From: Lysobacterales bacterium
GTDB taxonomy: Bacteria > Pseudomonadota > Gammaproteobacteria > Xanthomonadales > Marinicellaceae
Direction: 5' to 3'
DNA length: 7,832 nt
NCBI GenBank assembly: GCA_026990095.1
Contig: JALSIL010000580.1
Coordinates: forward strand, 1 to 7,832
Position 1 is the stretch's first letter, and each line of letters starts with the position of its first letter. Position numbers and translations under genes: made by a program. Shown here in pieces: positions 1 to 5,956 of the stretch. The notes under the pieces were generated by a model. That model did not search any database. It worked only from the letters and a program-made list of their open reading frames with translations, and was not told the DNA's origin.

Positions 1-405
1 CCATTAAAGGACCTGACTAAAAATGCGTGGTTTATAAAGGTTCGAGGGATGATAGGCTTGTATGTGTTTTTCTATGTCAGTTTACACTTATTGGTTTATG
101 TGTGGTTGGATTTGCGTTTTGATTTTGCCCATTTGTGGGAAGATATTGTTAAACGTCCCTATATTACTGTTGGGTTTCTTGCTTGGTTGTTGCTTATACC
201 GATGGCAATTACTTCTAATAAAAAAATGATTCGTAAACTTGGTCGAAAGTGGAAAACTTTACATAAAAGTATCTATGTTATAACAATTCTCGCATGTTTG
301 CATTTTTTGTGGCTAGTTAAAAATGACCTTTTAGAACCATTGATTTATGCTGGTGTCGCTTTTGTGTTATTATTCTACCGTTTAATCAAGTATTCAAGGA
401 CATGA
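1..405 (+). CDS. msrQ: MsrQ, haem-binding membrane subunit of the MsrPQ methionine sulfoxide reductase (5' end missing)
   Basis: The reading frame is open from the first base and runs 134 codons to TGA, so the N-terminal part lies outside the window (E. coli MsrQ is about 211 aa; roughly the first 75-80 residues are missing). MsrQ (YedZ) is an inner-membrane b-haem protein that passes electrons from the respiratory chain or flavin to periplasmic MsrP, which repairs oxidised methionines. Visible family marks are the stretch around RGMIGLYVFFY, KRPYITVGF, and three histidines at visible residues 29, 88 and 101. Their spacing (59 and 13) closely follows His91, His151 and His164 of E. coli MsrQ, the proposed haem ligands. 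Several hydrophobic helices are evident. The stop overlaps the next start (ATGA), so the exporter gene is probably co-translated. msrP should lie just upstream; this cannot be seen here. Family assignment is fairly secure. Confidence 0.9.
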   Translation, partial: PLKDLTKNAWFIKVRGMIGLYVFFYVSLHLLVYVWLDLRFDFAHLWEDIVKRPYITVGFLAWLLLIPMAITSNKKMIRKLGRKWKTLHKSIYVITILACLHFLWLVKNDLLEPLIYAGVAFVLLFYRLIKYSRT

Positions 406-1625
406 CGCGTTTAACCAGAGGGCAACGCCGAGCTCAGGCAAAATTGTTACTGAAAATGGGTAAGGCCATTTCAGAGTCGGGCGCACCGGCTCATCGTTTA
501 GAAAGTTCCATGGAAGTCTTATTGGATAAGTTTGAGATGGAAGGGGCTTTCTTCTCCTTGCCGACTGTTTTGTTAACGACATTAGGTGATGAAGAAGTGC
601 AACGCACCTATATGATTAAAACCTCACCAAAAGATATTGATTTGGCGAAAATTACCGATTTAAGTGGTGTTATCAATCGCATTCATGACGATGAAATTGA
701 AATTGAGGATGCTTATGATGAAATTAAGCAAATTCGTGATGCTAAACCGATTTATAGCCCTGGATTAATTATTTTTGCTATTGGTTTAGCCTCGGCAAGT
801 CTTGCCGGTTTGTTTAAAGGCAGTTGGATTGATGTTGGTGTTTCTTTGATGATGGGGTGGTTAACGGCTTTAATTATTCACTTCAGTTCAAAACATTCGC
901 AATTATCTTTGTTGTTTACTCCCATTGCCGCCACCGCAGTGGGGTTTGCTGCCATGACCATCAGTTATTACAGTAAAAGCATCGATCATTTTATTGTGTC
1001 TTTGTCTGGGTTGATAATTTTAGTACCTGGCCTTGGAATTACCACTGCTATTCGAGAATTGTCAACCGGGCATTTGGTTTCAGGCAGTGCACGTATGGCT
1101 GGTGCTGTGACCACTTTTTTATTGCTGTCATTTGGATTGGCACTTGGCTTTATGGTAGCAATTGGCTTGTATGGAACGGTAGAAATCCATAAATTGATGG
1201 CAGTTCCAGATTGGTTTGTTTATTTGTCTATTTTTACTATTAGTTCTGCTTTTACCATTTTATTTAATGCAAAAATATCAGATTTTAAGTGGATACTCTT
1301 AACAGCTACTATTGCTATTATAGGATCAAAATTGGCAGGGGTTTGGTTGGTTTCGCCATTCTCTTCTTTTGCCGCAGTTTTAGCGGTATCGATAGCAGGG
1401 AATATTTTTGCGTGGATAACCTCAAAGCCTGCTTCAATTATGCATATTCCAGGTGTGATGTTGTTGGTTCCTGGCAGTATTGGATTTAAATCTTTGGAAG
1501 CGATGTTGGATAACCAAACTTTAGATGGTGTGCAAACGGCTTTTTCGGCCTTATTGGTTGCAGTAGCCTTAGCAGTGGGGCTAATTGCTGGAAATTTATT
1601 TGTTCCACCTCGAAAAGCCTTATGA
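402..1625 (+). CDS. ThrE-family threonine/serine exporter
   Basis: This 407-aa protein has the two-part build of ThrE exporters. A soluble N-terminal domain (about residues 1-115) carries the conserved GAPAHRLE segment (residues 27-34) and an acidic stretch near 97-106. It is followed by about ten membrane segments in two related halves. Each half has the family's proline-glycine loop: ILVPGLGITTAIRELSTGHL at 206-225, followed by VSGSARMAGA, and IPGVMLLVPGSIGFKS at 349-364. Known relatives such as Corynebacterium ThrE export threonine and serine using the proton gradient; substrate here is inferred from family only. The first ATG overlaps the msrQ stop. An AAGGA lies only one base before it, so initiation probably relies on translational coupling with msrQ. 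N-terminal and C-terminal domains are fused here, whereas some bacteria split them into two genes. Confidence 0.88.
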   Translation: MTRLTRGQRRAQAKLLLKMGKAISESGAPAHRLESSMEVLLDKFEMEGAFFSLPTVLLTTLGDEEVQRTYMIKTSPKDIDLAKITDLSGVINRIHDDEIEIEDAYDEIKQIRDAKPIYSPGLIIFAIGLASASLAGLFKGSWIDVGVSLMMGWLTALIIHFSSKHSQLSLLFTPIAATAVGFAAMTISYYSKSIDHFIVSLSGLIILVPGLGITTAIRELSTGHLVSGSARMAGAVTTFLLLSFGLALGFMVAIGLYGTVEIHKLMAVPDWFVYLSIFTISSAFTILFNAKISDFKWILLTATIAIIGSKLAGVWLVSPFSSFAAVLAVSIAGNIFAWITSKPASIMHIPGVMLLVPGSIGFKSLEAMLDNQTLDGVQTAFSALLVAVALAVGLIAGNLFVPPRKAL

Positions 1626-1628
1626 AGG

Positions 1629-1648
1629 GTGAATTGGTTCACATTTTT
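1629..1648 (+). terminator. Weak hairpin plus T-run after the exporter gene
   Basis: GTGAA (1629-1633) and TTCAC (1638-1642) form a 5-bp stem with a TTGG loop, followed by ATTTTT. It starts four bases after the exporter stop. The stem is short, so it may be an inefficient terminator or chance. A second imperfect hairpin lies just downstream at 1665-1695 (ATGATT/AATCAT core), without a T-run. Confidence 0.35.
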
Positions 1649-1695
1649 AATCAGATGTGCATTCTTAATTATGATTATTGCCAATCATGCATTAA

Positions 1696-1701
1696 TATAA
1701 T
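1696..1701 (+). promoter_or_regulatory. Possible -10 box upstream of the MITE
   Basis: A perfect TATAAT lies 20 bp before the MITE. No convincing -35 is found at 16-18 bp spacing, and the surroundings are very AT-rich, so this is only a candidate. If active, it would transcribe through the MITE into the small secreted-protein gene at 1895 and place the element in its 5' untranslated leader. Confidence 0.2.
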
Positions 1702-1715
1702 TGTTTTCTAAATAA

Positions 1716-1720
1716 TTATA
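1716..1720. repeat. Target-site duplication, left copy
   Basis: TTATA directly abuts the left terminal repeat of the MITE-like element. The matching copy is at 1880-1884. Confidence 0.65.
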
Positions 1721-1879
1721 GAGACCTTTGCATAACTCTGGGATGATGGAAAAAAGAATGAAAAAAGCTCCAATCAAGGAAAAAAATGAGTCAAATAGCC
1801 TGCTATTTGCGAATTTTTTAACGCAGAGTGGTGTTTTTTGCAACTTTTTAACACGTGCCACGAGTTATGCAAAGGTCTC
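1721..1879. mobile_element. 159-bp MITE-like element with 18-bp perfect terminal inverted repeats
   Basis: The left end GAGACCTTTGCATAACTC (1721-1738) is exactly the reverse complement of the right end GAGTTATGCAAAGGTCTC (1862-1879). The five bases TTATA occur immediately outside both ends (1716-1720 and 1880-1884), which looks like a target-site duplication. The boundary could shift by one base (19-bp repeats with TAT duplicated). The interior has no reading frame of any length, so the element must have moved with a transposase supplied from elsewhere, as non-autonomous MITEs do. It contains an internal perfect 8-bp hairpin (1792-1799 with 1802-1809) and A-rich and T-rich tracts. The ends recall IS5-superfamily termini to me, but I cannot confirm that without a database. 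Removing the insert and one TTATA restores an uninterrupted leader for the downstream gene. Perfect repeats suggest a recent insertion. Confidence 0.85.
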
Positions 1880-1884
1880 TTATA
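1880..1884. repeat. Target-site duplication, right copy
   Basis: TTATA directly abuts the right terminal repeat. It is followed immediately by AAGGGG, the putative ribosome binding site of the gene at 1895. Confidence 0.65.
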
Positions 1885-1894
1885 AAGGGGAAAC

Positions 1895-2149
1895 ATGAAA
1901 AAATTAATCTTATCATTCGTTATAATCAGTTCATTCGCTCAAGCAGTGAGCTTGCAAAATAAAGACAGTAAAAGTTACAGTATCAAAGTCAAAGGCAGTT
2001 CTTCAACGATGTCAACTTCAATTAATAGTGGCACAACAAAAGGAAGTATTTGCAGTTCGTCTTGTACTATTATTGTCGATGGTGTCGGTGAAATAGATGC
2101 CAGTGGCTCTGATAGGGTTGTCATCAAAAATGGCAAGCTTTCAAAGTAG
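1895..2149 (+). CDS. Small secreted protein of unknown function
   Basis: This 84-aa product is not one I can assign to a named family. It has a standard Sec signal peptide: two lysines at 2-3, a hydrophobic core over about residues 4-14, and an AQA cleavage motif giving a likely cut after Ala17. The mature part is only about 67 residues, rich in serine, threonine and glycine. It alternates polar and hydrophobic residues as beta-strands do (SYSIKVKGS, CTIIVDGVGEIDA, DRVVIKNGKL). Cys53 and Cys57 could form a short disulfide loop in the periplasm. There is no lipobox, so it is probably soluble or exported. An AGGGG at 1886-1890 precedes the ATG by four bases. The MITE ends 15 bp upstream, and a strong terminator follows, so the gene is probably monocistronic. 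The signal peptide, ribosome site and terminator together support a real gene. Confidence 0.75.
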   Translation: MKKLILSFVIISSFAQAVSLQNKDSKSYSIKVKGSSSTMSTSINSGTTKGSICSSSCTIIVDGVGEIDASGSDRVVIKNGKLSK

Positions 2150-2159
2150 TTTATTACCT

Positions 2160-2188
2160 AACCGCAACTAATCCTTGCGGTTTTTTTT
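2160..2188 (+). terminator. Rho-independent terminator of the small secreted-protein gene
   Basis: AACCGCAA and TTGCGGTT form an 8-bp stem, with the GC-rich core CCGCAA (2162-2167) paired with TTGCGG (2175-2180), a 7-nt loop, and a run of eight T. It begins 11 bases after the stop codon. This is the clearest terminator in the window and isolates alaS from upstream transcription. Confidence 0.9.
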
Positions 2189-2206
2189 ACATTATAAAAA
2201 ATTAAG

Positions 2207-2236
2207 TTGTACATTTGTTCAGTTAATACTTAAAAT
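2207..2236 (+). promoter_or_regulatory. Candidate sigma70 promoter for alaS
   Basis: TTGTAC (2207-2212) and TAAAAT (2231-2236) are 18 bp apart. The -10 matches five of six consensus bases, the -35 only three. The site lies between the terminator at 2160-2188 and the alaS start, where a promoter is required. The AT-rich background makes the exact choice uncertain. Confidence 0.35.
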
Positions 2237-2270
2237 TCCTGTTACTTTAACTAATTAGTCCTATTCAGCC

Positions 2271-4889
2271 ATGTACAGCACAGCTCAAATTCGTGAAAAA
2301 TTCTTAGAATACTTTACCTCAAAAAATCACACCAAAGTTGCAAGTTCTTCTCTTATACCTGCCGATGACCCTACTTTATTGTTTGTCAATGCGGGAATGG
2401 TTCAGTTTAAAAATATGTTTTTAGGTGCAGAGAAAAAAAACTACACACGAGCAGTGAGCTCACAGCGCTGTGTTAGGGCAGGTGGAAAACACAATGATTT
2501 GGATGAAGTGGGTTATACAGCAAGGCACCACACGTTTTTTGAGATGTTGGGCAATTTTAGTTTTGGTGACTATTTTAAGGAAGATGCCATTGAGTTTGCT
2601 TGGGACTTTTTGACCAATGTCATGGGCTTGCCAAAAGAAAAATTATTGGTCACAGTTTTTGAAGAAGATGATGAAGCAGAAAAAATTTGGATAGAGCAAA
2701 TTGGTGTCCCCAAAGATAAAGTTTTACGCATTGGAGCTAAAGATAATTTTTGGCAAATGGGTGATACAGGACCTTGTGGTCCATGCAGCGAAATTTTTTA
2801 TGACCACGGGGAAGAAATTGCGGGAGGTCCTCCTGGTACGCCAGAAGAAGATGGTGATCGCTTTATCGAAATTTGGAATTTAGTGTTTATGCAGTTTGAT
2901 AAACAAGCAAATGGTGATTTATTACCTTTGCCTAAGCCTTGTGTGGATACGGGTATGGGTTTAGAGCGATTAACATCAATTATGCAAGGAAAGCATAATA
3001 ATTATGACATTGATTTATTCCAGCACATTATAAAACACATAGGAAAGTTGTTATCTTTGGATGAATTGTCTAGCCCTTCTTTGAAGGTTATAGCAGATCA
3101 TATTAGAACCTGTGCATTCTTGATAAGTGACGGTATACAACCAGGAAATGAGGGCAGGGGTTACGTCCTTCGTCGAATTGTTAGACGAGCTATCCGACAC
3201 GGATATAAATTGGGAGCCCATGAGACTTTTTTCTACAAAATAATAACACCTCTTATTGAAGTAATGGGTGAAGCTTATCCTGAATTGATAAAAAACAAAG
3301 AGACTATTCAAAATGCATTAAAAAAAGAAGAGTTGCGATTTGCGGAAACATTAGAGCTTGGAATGGGACTGCTAAATAAAGAGATAAATGAATTAAATGG
3401 AAATGTTGTTCCTGGAGAAGTGGCATTTAAGCTTTATGATACTTATGGATTTCCTCTGGATTTAACTCAAGACGTAGCCAGAGAACATGGTTTGGTTGTT
3501 GATGTAGCTGGTTTTGATAACTGTATGCAAGAACAAAAGCAGCGTTCGAAAGCCTCTGGTGGTTTTATTCAAAGCAATCAAATTCCATCGGAACTCTTAT
3601 CAATGCTTGAACCAACAAAGTTCACAGGATACGCAAATTTATCAGGTGTGGGTAATATTGTGGCATTAATTAAGGACTCAAAATCCGTTAATGAACTGCA
3701 TGGTGATGGAATAGTTCTTTTAGATAAAACACCATTTTATGCAGAATCAGGCGGACAAATAGGAGACTCAGGAAAACTGCGTACTGAAAATGCTGTTTTT
3801 AATGTTGAGGATACGCAAAAAGCTGCAGGGCAATTCTTTTTACATATTGTTCAAGGCCAGAACGGTGTTTTATCCGTTGGGCAAAGAGTTGAGGCTGTTG
3901 TTGAACAACCAAAACGTACGGGGATTAAACTTAATCACACAGCAACCCATTTGTTGCATAAAGTTTTACAAGAACAACTCGGCTTACATGTTCAACAAAA
4001 AGGTTCTGTTGTTTCAGATGAAAAGCTTCGTTTTGATTTTTCTCAGCCTGAACCAATAACAACAGGTCAACTATTAACAATAGAAAGTGAAGTGAATCAG
4101 CATATAAGAGCCAATTATGAAGCGATTACAAAAATAATGAGTTTTGATGAAGCAGTGGAAGCAGGTGCAATAGCATTATTTGGTGAAAAGTACGGTGATG
4201 AGGTTAGGGTGCTTAATATTGGTGGCTATTCAATTGAGTTATGCGGAGGAACACATGTTAAATTTACCGGTGAGATTGGTCTGTTTAAAATAATAAGCGA
4301 ATCCTCTATTGCTGCAGGCATTAGGCGCATTGAAGCCTTGACAGGGGAAGTGGCACTGAAGTGGGTTCAAACTCAAGAAGCAAGACTTGGAGAGGTCGTG
4401 CAATTAACACACGCAACAGCAGAATCAGTGGTAGAAAAAGTCAAGAGTGCATTAATTAAAAATAAAGAGCAGGAGAAAAAAATTCAAGCATTGGAAAGAA
4501 AGTTGGCTGGAAATGCAGCACAAGATTTATGGAAAAATGTAGAGAAGTTTGGAGGCGTGCATTACCTTATCGATGTTTTGCCCAAATTTAATATAGAAAA
4601 CATGAAATCTATTGCAGATAAATTTAAGGAGCAGTATACAGATGGAATCCTTGTCTTAGCAAATCATGATGAAACAAACAAAGTACAACTCATTTGCACT
4701 GTCAGCAAGACTTTAAGTAAAAAAGTAAAGGCAGGAGATATTATAAGGACAGTGGCAGGAAAAATATCGGGTAAAGGTGGAGGTCGGCCTGACTTTGCTC
4801 AAGGAGGAGGAGTCAGTGATATTGTGAATTTAAAAGCTGTTTTGCAAGAGATAATTTCTGAATTAAAAAACTTATTGAAAAACGAATAA
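2271..4889 (+). CDS. alaS: Alanine--tRNA ligase (AlaRS)
   Basis: This 872-aa protein matches the usual length (E. coli 876) and is complete. It charges tRNA-Ala with alanine in the cytoplasm and hydrolyses mischarged Ser- and Gly-tRNA-Ala. The class II catalytic domain fills about residues 1-240, with CVRAGGKHNDLDEVGYTARH near 67-86, GDTGPCGPCSE at 164-174 and the motif 3 segment VDTGMGLERL at 225-234. The tRNA-recognition helices follow. The editing domain carries the zinc-binding pair His556xxxHis560 and CGGTH at 658-662, equivalent to E. coli His564/568 and Cys666/His670. The C-Ala domain ends with GKGGGRPDFAQGGG at 834-847. The start aligns with the family N-terminus (STAQIREKFLEYF), but no Shine-Dalgarno sequence precedes it (CTATTCAGCC). 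csrA follows after 132 bp. Unlike Pseudomonas, no lysC lies between them. Confidence 0.99.
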   Translation: MYSTAQIREKFLEYFTSKNHTKVASSSLIPADDPTLLFVNAGMVQFKNMFLGAEKKNYTRAVSSQRCVRAGGKHNDLDEVGYTARHHTFFEMLGNFSFGDYFKEDAIEFAWDFLTNVMGLPKEKLLVTVFEEDDEAEKIWIEQIGVPKDKVLRIGAKDNFWQMGDTGPCGPCSEIFYDHGEEIAGGPPGTPEEDGDRFIEIWNLVFMQFDKQANGDLLPLPKPCVDTGMGLERLTSIMQGKHNNYDIDLFQHIIKHIGKLLSLDELSSPSLKVIADHIRTCAFLISDGIQPGNEGRGYVLRRIVRRAIRHGYKLGAHETFFYKIITPLIEVMGEAYPELIKNKETIQNALKKEELRFAETLELGMGLLNKEINELNGNVVPGEVAFKLYDTYGFPLDLTQDVAREHGLVVDVAGFDNCMQEQKQRSKASGGFIQSNQIPSELLSMLEPTKFTGYANLSGVGNIVALIKDSKSVNELHGDGIVLLDKTPFYAESGGQIGDSGKLRTENAVFNVEDTQKAAGQFFLHIVQGQNGVLSVGQRVEAVVEQPKRTGIKLNHTATHLLHKVLQEQLGLHVQQKGSVVSDEKLRFDFSQPEPITTGQLLTIESEVNQHIRANYEAITKIMSFDEAVEAGAIALFGEKYGDEVRVLNIGGYSIELCGGTHVKFTGEIGLFKIISESSIAAGIRRIEALTGEVALKWVQTQEARLGEVVQLTHATAESVVEKVKSALIKNKEQEKKIQALERKLAGNAAQDLWKNVEKFGGVHYLIDVLPKFNIENMKSIADKFKEQYTDGILVLANHDETNKVQLICTVSKTLSKKVKAGDIIRTVAGKISGKGGGRPDFAQGGGVSDIVNLKAVLQEIISELKNLLKNE

Positions 4890-4938
4890 AATACTTTTTA
4901 TTTTAATTAAAATGTAGTCTAATGCGTGACCTATATTT

Positions 4939-5021
4939 TAAGGAATAAAATTGAAAAAATAACAATAAAAAATTTTTCCCCGGTATGGAAATTATATAGG
5001 AATAAGACAGGAGATAAGCAA
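4939..5021 (+). promoter_or_regulatory. csrA leader with four GGA motifs, a probable CsrA autoregulatory region
   Basis: CsrA binds GGA in RNA. The csrA leader has GGA at 4942-4944, 4987-4989, 4999-5001 and 5010-5012. The last is inside the AGGAG Shine-Dalgarno sequence. Escherichia coli CsrA represses its own translation through comparable multiple sites, so the same is inferred here. The GGA at 4987 could pair in a small TTTCC/GGAAA hairpin, which would not be the preferred loop position. Confidence 0.4.
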
Positions 5022-5231
5022 ATGTTAATATTAACACGCCGTGTAGGTGAGACATTAATGATAGGTGACGACGTAACTGTTACCGTACTAGGTGTAAAAG
5101 GAAACCAAGTCAGAATTGGAATCAATGCACCAAAAGAAATAGCTGTGCATAGAGAAGAAATTTACGAACGCATCAAAAATGAACAAGGTAAAGAGCCTGA
5201 TTCTGATGATGATAACGTAGGAAATCAGTAG
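5022..5231 (+). CDS. csrA: Carbon storage regulator CsrA
   Basis: This 69-aa RNA-binding protein acts as a homodimer that binds GGA motifs in mRNA leaders, blocking or aiding translation and changing message stability. It usually governs the switch between central carbon use, motility and surface growth. The sequence begins MLILTRRVGETLMIGD and contains VTVTVLGVKGNQVRIGI and HREEIYERI. The RNA-contact residues Leu4, Arg6 and Arg44 are all present. The C-terminal tail from about residue 53 is acidic (PDSDDD) and several residues longer than the 61-aa E. coli protein. The ATG at 5022 is chosen because it gives the invariant family N-terminus and has AGGAG eight bases upstream. An in-frame GTG further upstream would add unrelated residues. 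The position between alaS and tRNA-Ser(GCT) is the conserved gammaproteobacterial setting. Confidence 0.98.
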   Translation: MLILTRRVGETLMIGDDVTVTVLGVKGNQVRIGINAPKEIAVHREEIYERIKNEQGKEPDSDDDNVGNQ

Positions 5232-5241
5232 AAAGCCCAAT

Positions 5242-5297
5242 TGTAATTTCAAGCATTATATCATTGGTTAAATCATAATTTAATATTTGAAATTACA
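5242..5297 (+). repeat. 11-bp perfect inverted repeat after csrA
   Basis: TGTAATTTCAA (5242-5252) is the reverse complement of TTGAAATTACA (5287-5297), with 34 nt between. It lies 10 nt after the csrA stop and could form a hairpin in the csrA mRNA tail. No T-run follows, so it is not a standard terminator; it may protect the 3' end or be chance in AT-rich DNA. Confidence 0.5.
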
Positions 5298-5299
5298 CA

Positions 5300-5327
5300 T
5301 TGCTTTGATGAAAGAAATGGTTATAAT
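5300..5327 (+). promoter_or_regulatory. Promoter for tRNA-Ser(GCT)
   Basis: TTGCTT (5300-5305), a 16-bp spacer and a perfect TATAAT (5322-5327) form a good sigma70 promoter, followed by GCC in the discriminator. Initiation near 5334 would leave a leader of about 105 nt to be removed from the tRNA-Ser precursor by RNase P and other nucleases. Confidence 0.6.
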
Positions 5328-5439
5328 GCCATTCTTTTTTAACTATTAAAGATATTGAGTGCAAAAGCTTTATATAAAAACTCAATAGCTTATAAATTTA
5401 AAATTATTTTTTTAGTAACTATTGATAATTTAAGGAATT

Positions 5440-5530
5440 GGAGAGATGGCCGAGCGGCTGAAGGCGCTCCCCTGCTAAGGGAGTATGGGTTAAAAGCTCA
5501 TCGAGGGTTCGAATCCCTCTCTCTCCGCCA
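5440..5530 (+). tRNA. tRNA-Ser(GCT)
   Basis: This 91-nt class II tRNA decodes AGC/AGU. The acceptor stem GGAGAGA (5440-5446) pairs perfectly with TCTCTCC (5520-5526), followed by discriminator G and encoded CCA. The anticodon stem CTCCC/GGGAG holds loop CTGCTAA with anticodon GCT at 5474-5476. The long variable arm expected for serine tRNAs is present, and the T-arm contains GGTTCGAATCC. Position after csrA matches serV of E. coli. Confidence 0.97.
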
Positions 5531-5536
5531 AGTGTG

Positions 5537-5558
5537 AACTTTTGTTTTTACAAGAGTT
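5537..5558 (+). other. 9-bp hairpin directly after tRNA-Ser
   Basis: AACTTTTGT (5537-5545) pairs with ACAAGAGTT (5550-5558), including one G-U, around a TTTT loop. It starts six bases after the tRNA CCA end. The following bases are TAATAAAA rather than a T-run, so it could be a weak attenuator or processing signal between tRNA-Ser and the next promoter. Confidence 0.35.
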
Positions 5559-5579
5559 TAATAAAAGGTGAGTTTAGTG

Positions 5580-5608
5580 TTGACAAAGTATTGTAAAGTC
5601 AGCATAAT
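5580..5608 (+). promoter_or_regulatory. Strong sigma70 promoter for tRNA-Arg(ACG)
   Basis: A perfect TTGACA (5580-5585) is 17 bp from CATAAT (5603-5608, five of six). A G+C-rich discriminator TCCCCGCC follows, the type associated with stringent control (ppGpp/DksA) of stable RNA genes. Initiation near 5615 leaves a very short leader to the tRNA at 5628. Confidence 0.8.
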
Positions 5609-5627
5609 TCCCCGCCTTGCTATTTGA

Positions 5628-5704
5628 GCGCCCGTAGCTCAGCTGGATAGAGTACCTGGCTACGAACCAGGTGGTCGGAGGTTCGAATCCTTCCGGGCGT
5701 GCCA
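5628..5704 (+). tRNA. tRNA-Arg(ACG)
   Basis: This 77-nt tRNA decodes CGU, CGC and CGA once TadA converts A34 to inosine. The anticodon stem CCTGG/CCAGG encloses CTACGAA with ACG at 5662-5664. The D-loop adenosine used by ArgRS (A20, in TGGATAG) is present. The acceptor stem GCGCCCG/CGGGCGT closes with a G1-U72 wobble instead of the usual G-C. Discriminator G and CCA are encoded. The Ser-GCT/Arg-ACG order after csrA matches E. coli serV-argV, but only one Arg copy is present. Confidence 0.97.
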
Positions 5705-5759
5705 ATAGCATTCAAAGGCACAAATTAACGACACTATAGTTGATTTCTGTTGAGTAAAT

Positions 5760-5834
5760 AAAGAGCGTGATTTGCGATTAAATGCAACTAATTAAATAGG
5801 CATTTGTAGAAATCGTTATATTCACGGGCTTTTT
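5760..5834 (+). terminator. Long bulged hairpin with T-run, likely end of the Ser/Arg tRNA transcripts
   Basis: CGTGA (5766-5770) pairs with TCACG (5822-5826), extended outward by AAAG (5760-5763) with CTTT (5829-5832) across a two-base mismatch. Inside, CGATT (5775-5779) pairs with AATCG (5811-5815) and AAATGC (5780-5785) with GCATTT (5800-5805) around a 14-nt loop. CTTTTTATT follows. The structure is unusually long for a terminator but ends in the expected T-run and lies 56 nt after tRNA-Arg. Confidence 0.5.
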
Positions 5835-5856
5835 ATTAAATATATGTCATTAATGT

Positions 5857-5885
5857 TTGACGTTAAGGTTTTTTATCAATAAAAT
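5857..5885 (+). promoter_or_regulatory. Promoter for the Pro-Arg-His-Leu tRNA (and probably tig) transcript
   Basis: TTGACG (5857-5862, five of six) is 17 bp from TAAAAT (5880-5885, five of six). The following CCTTCGCC resembles the discriminator of the tRNA-Arg(ACG) promoter. A second weaker pair, TTGATA (5899-5904) and TAAACT (5922-5927) with a 17-bp spacer, lies just downstream and could be a tandem promoter. Confidence 0.65.
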
Positions 5886-5956
5886 CCTTCGCCTTAAATT
5901 GATATGATGGATTTAATAAAATAAACTCTTTTTTATGGGTTTATAGATGTAATGAT

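Noticed and set aside
1220..1684. 154-codon minus-strand open frame
   Set aside because: It lies almost wholly inside the exporter gene, whose protein matches a known family. The minus-strand product is low-complexity and has no recognisable motif.
4900..4913. 14-bp palindrome ATTTTAATTAAAAT after alaS
   Set aside because: It is made only of A and T, with no loop and no T-run after it. It does not look like a terminator or a recognisable operator.
4926..5021. N-terminal extension of csrA from an upstream GTG
   Set aside because: The added residues match nothing in CsrA, which begins MLILTR. The ATG at 5022 has a good AGGAG.
5355..5537. 60-codon plus-strand frame
   Set aside because: It runs through the tRNA-Ser gene; the apparent protein is a translation of the tRNA.
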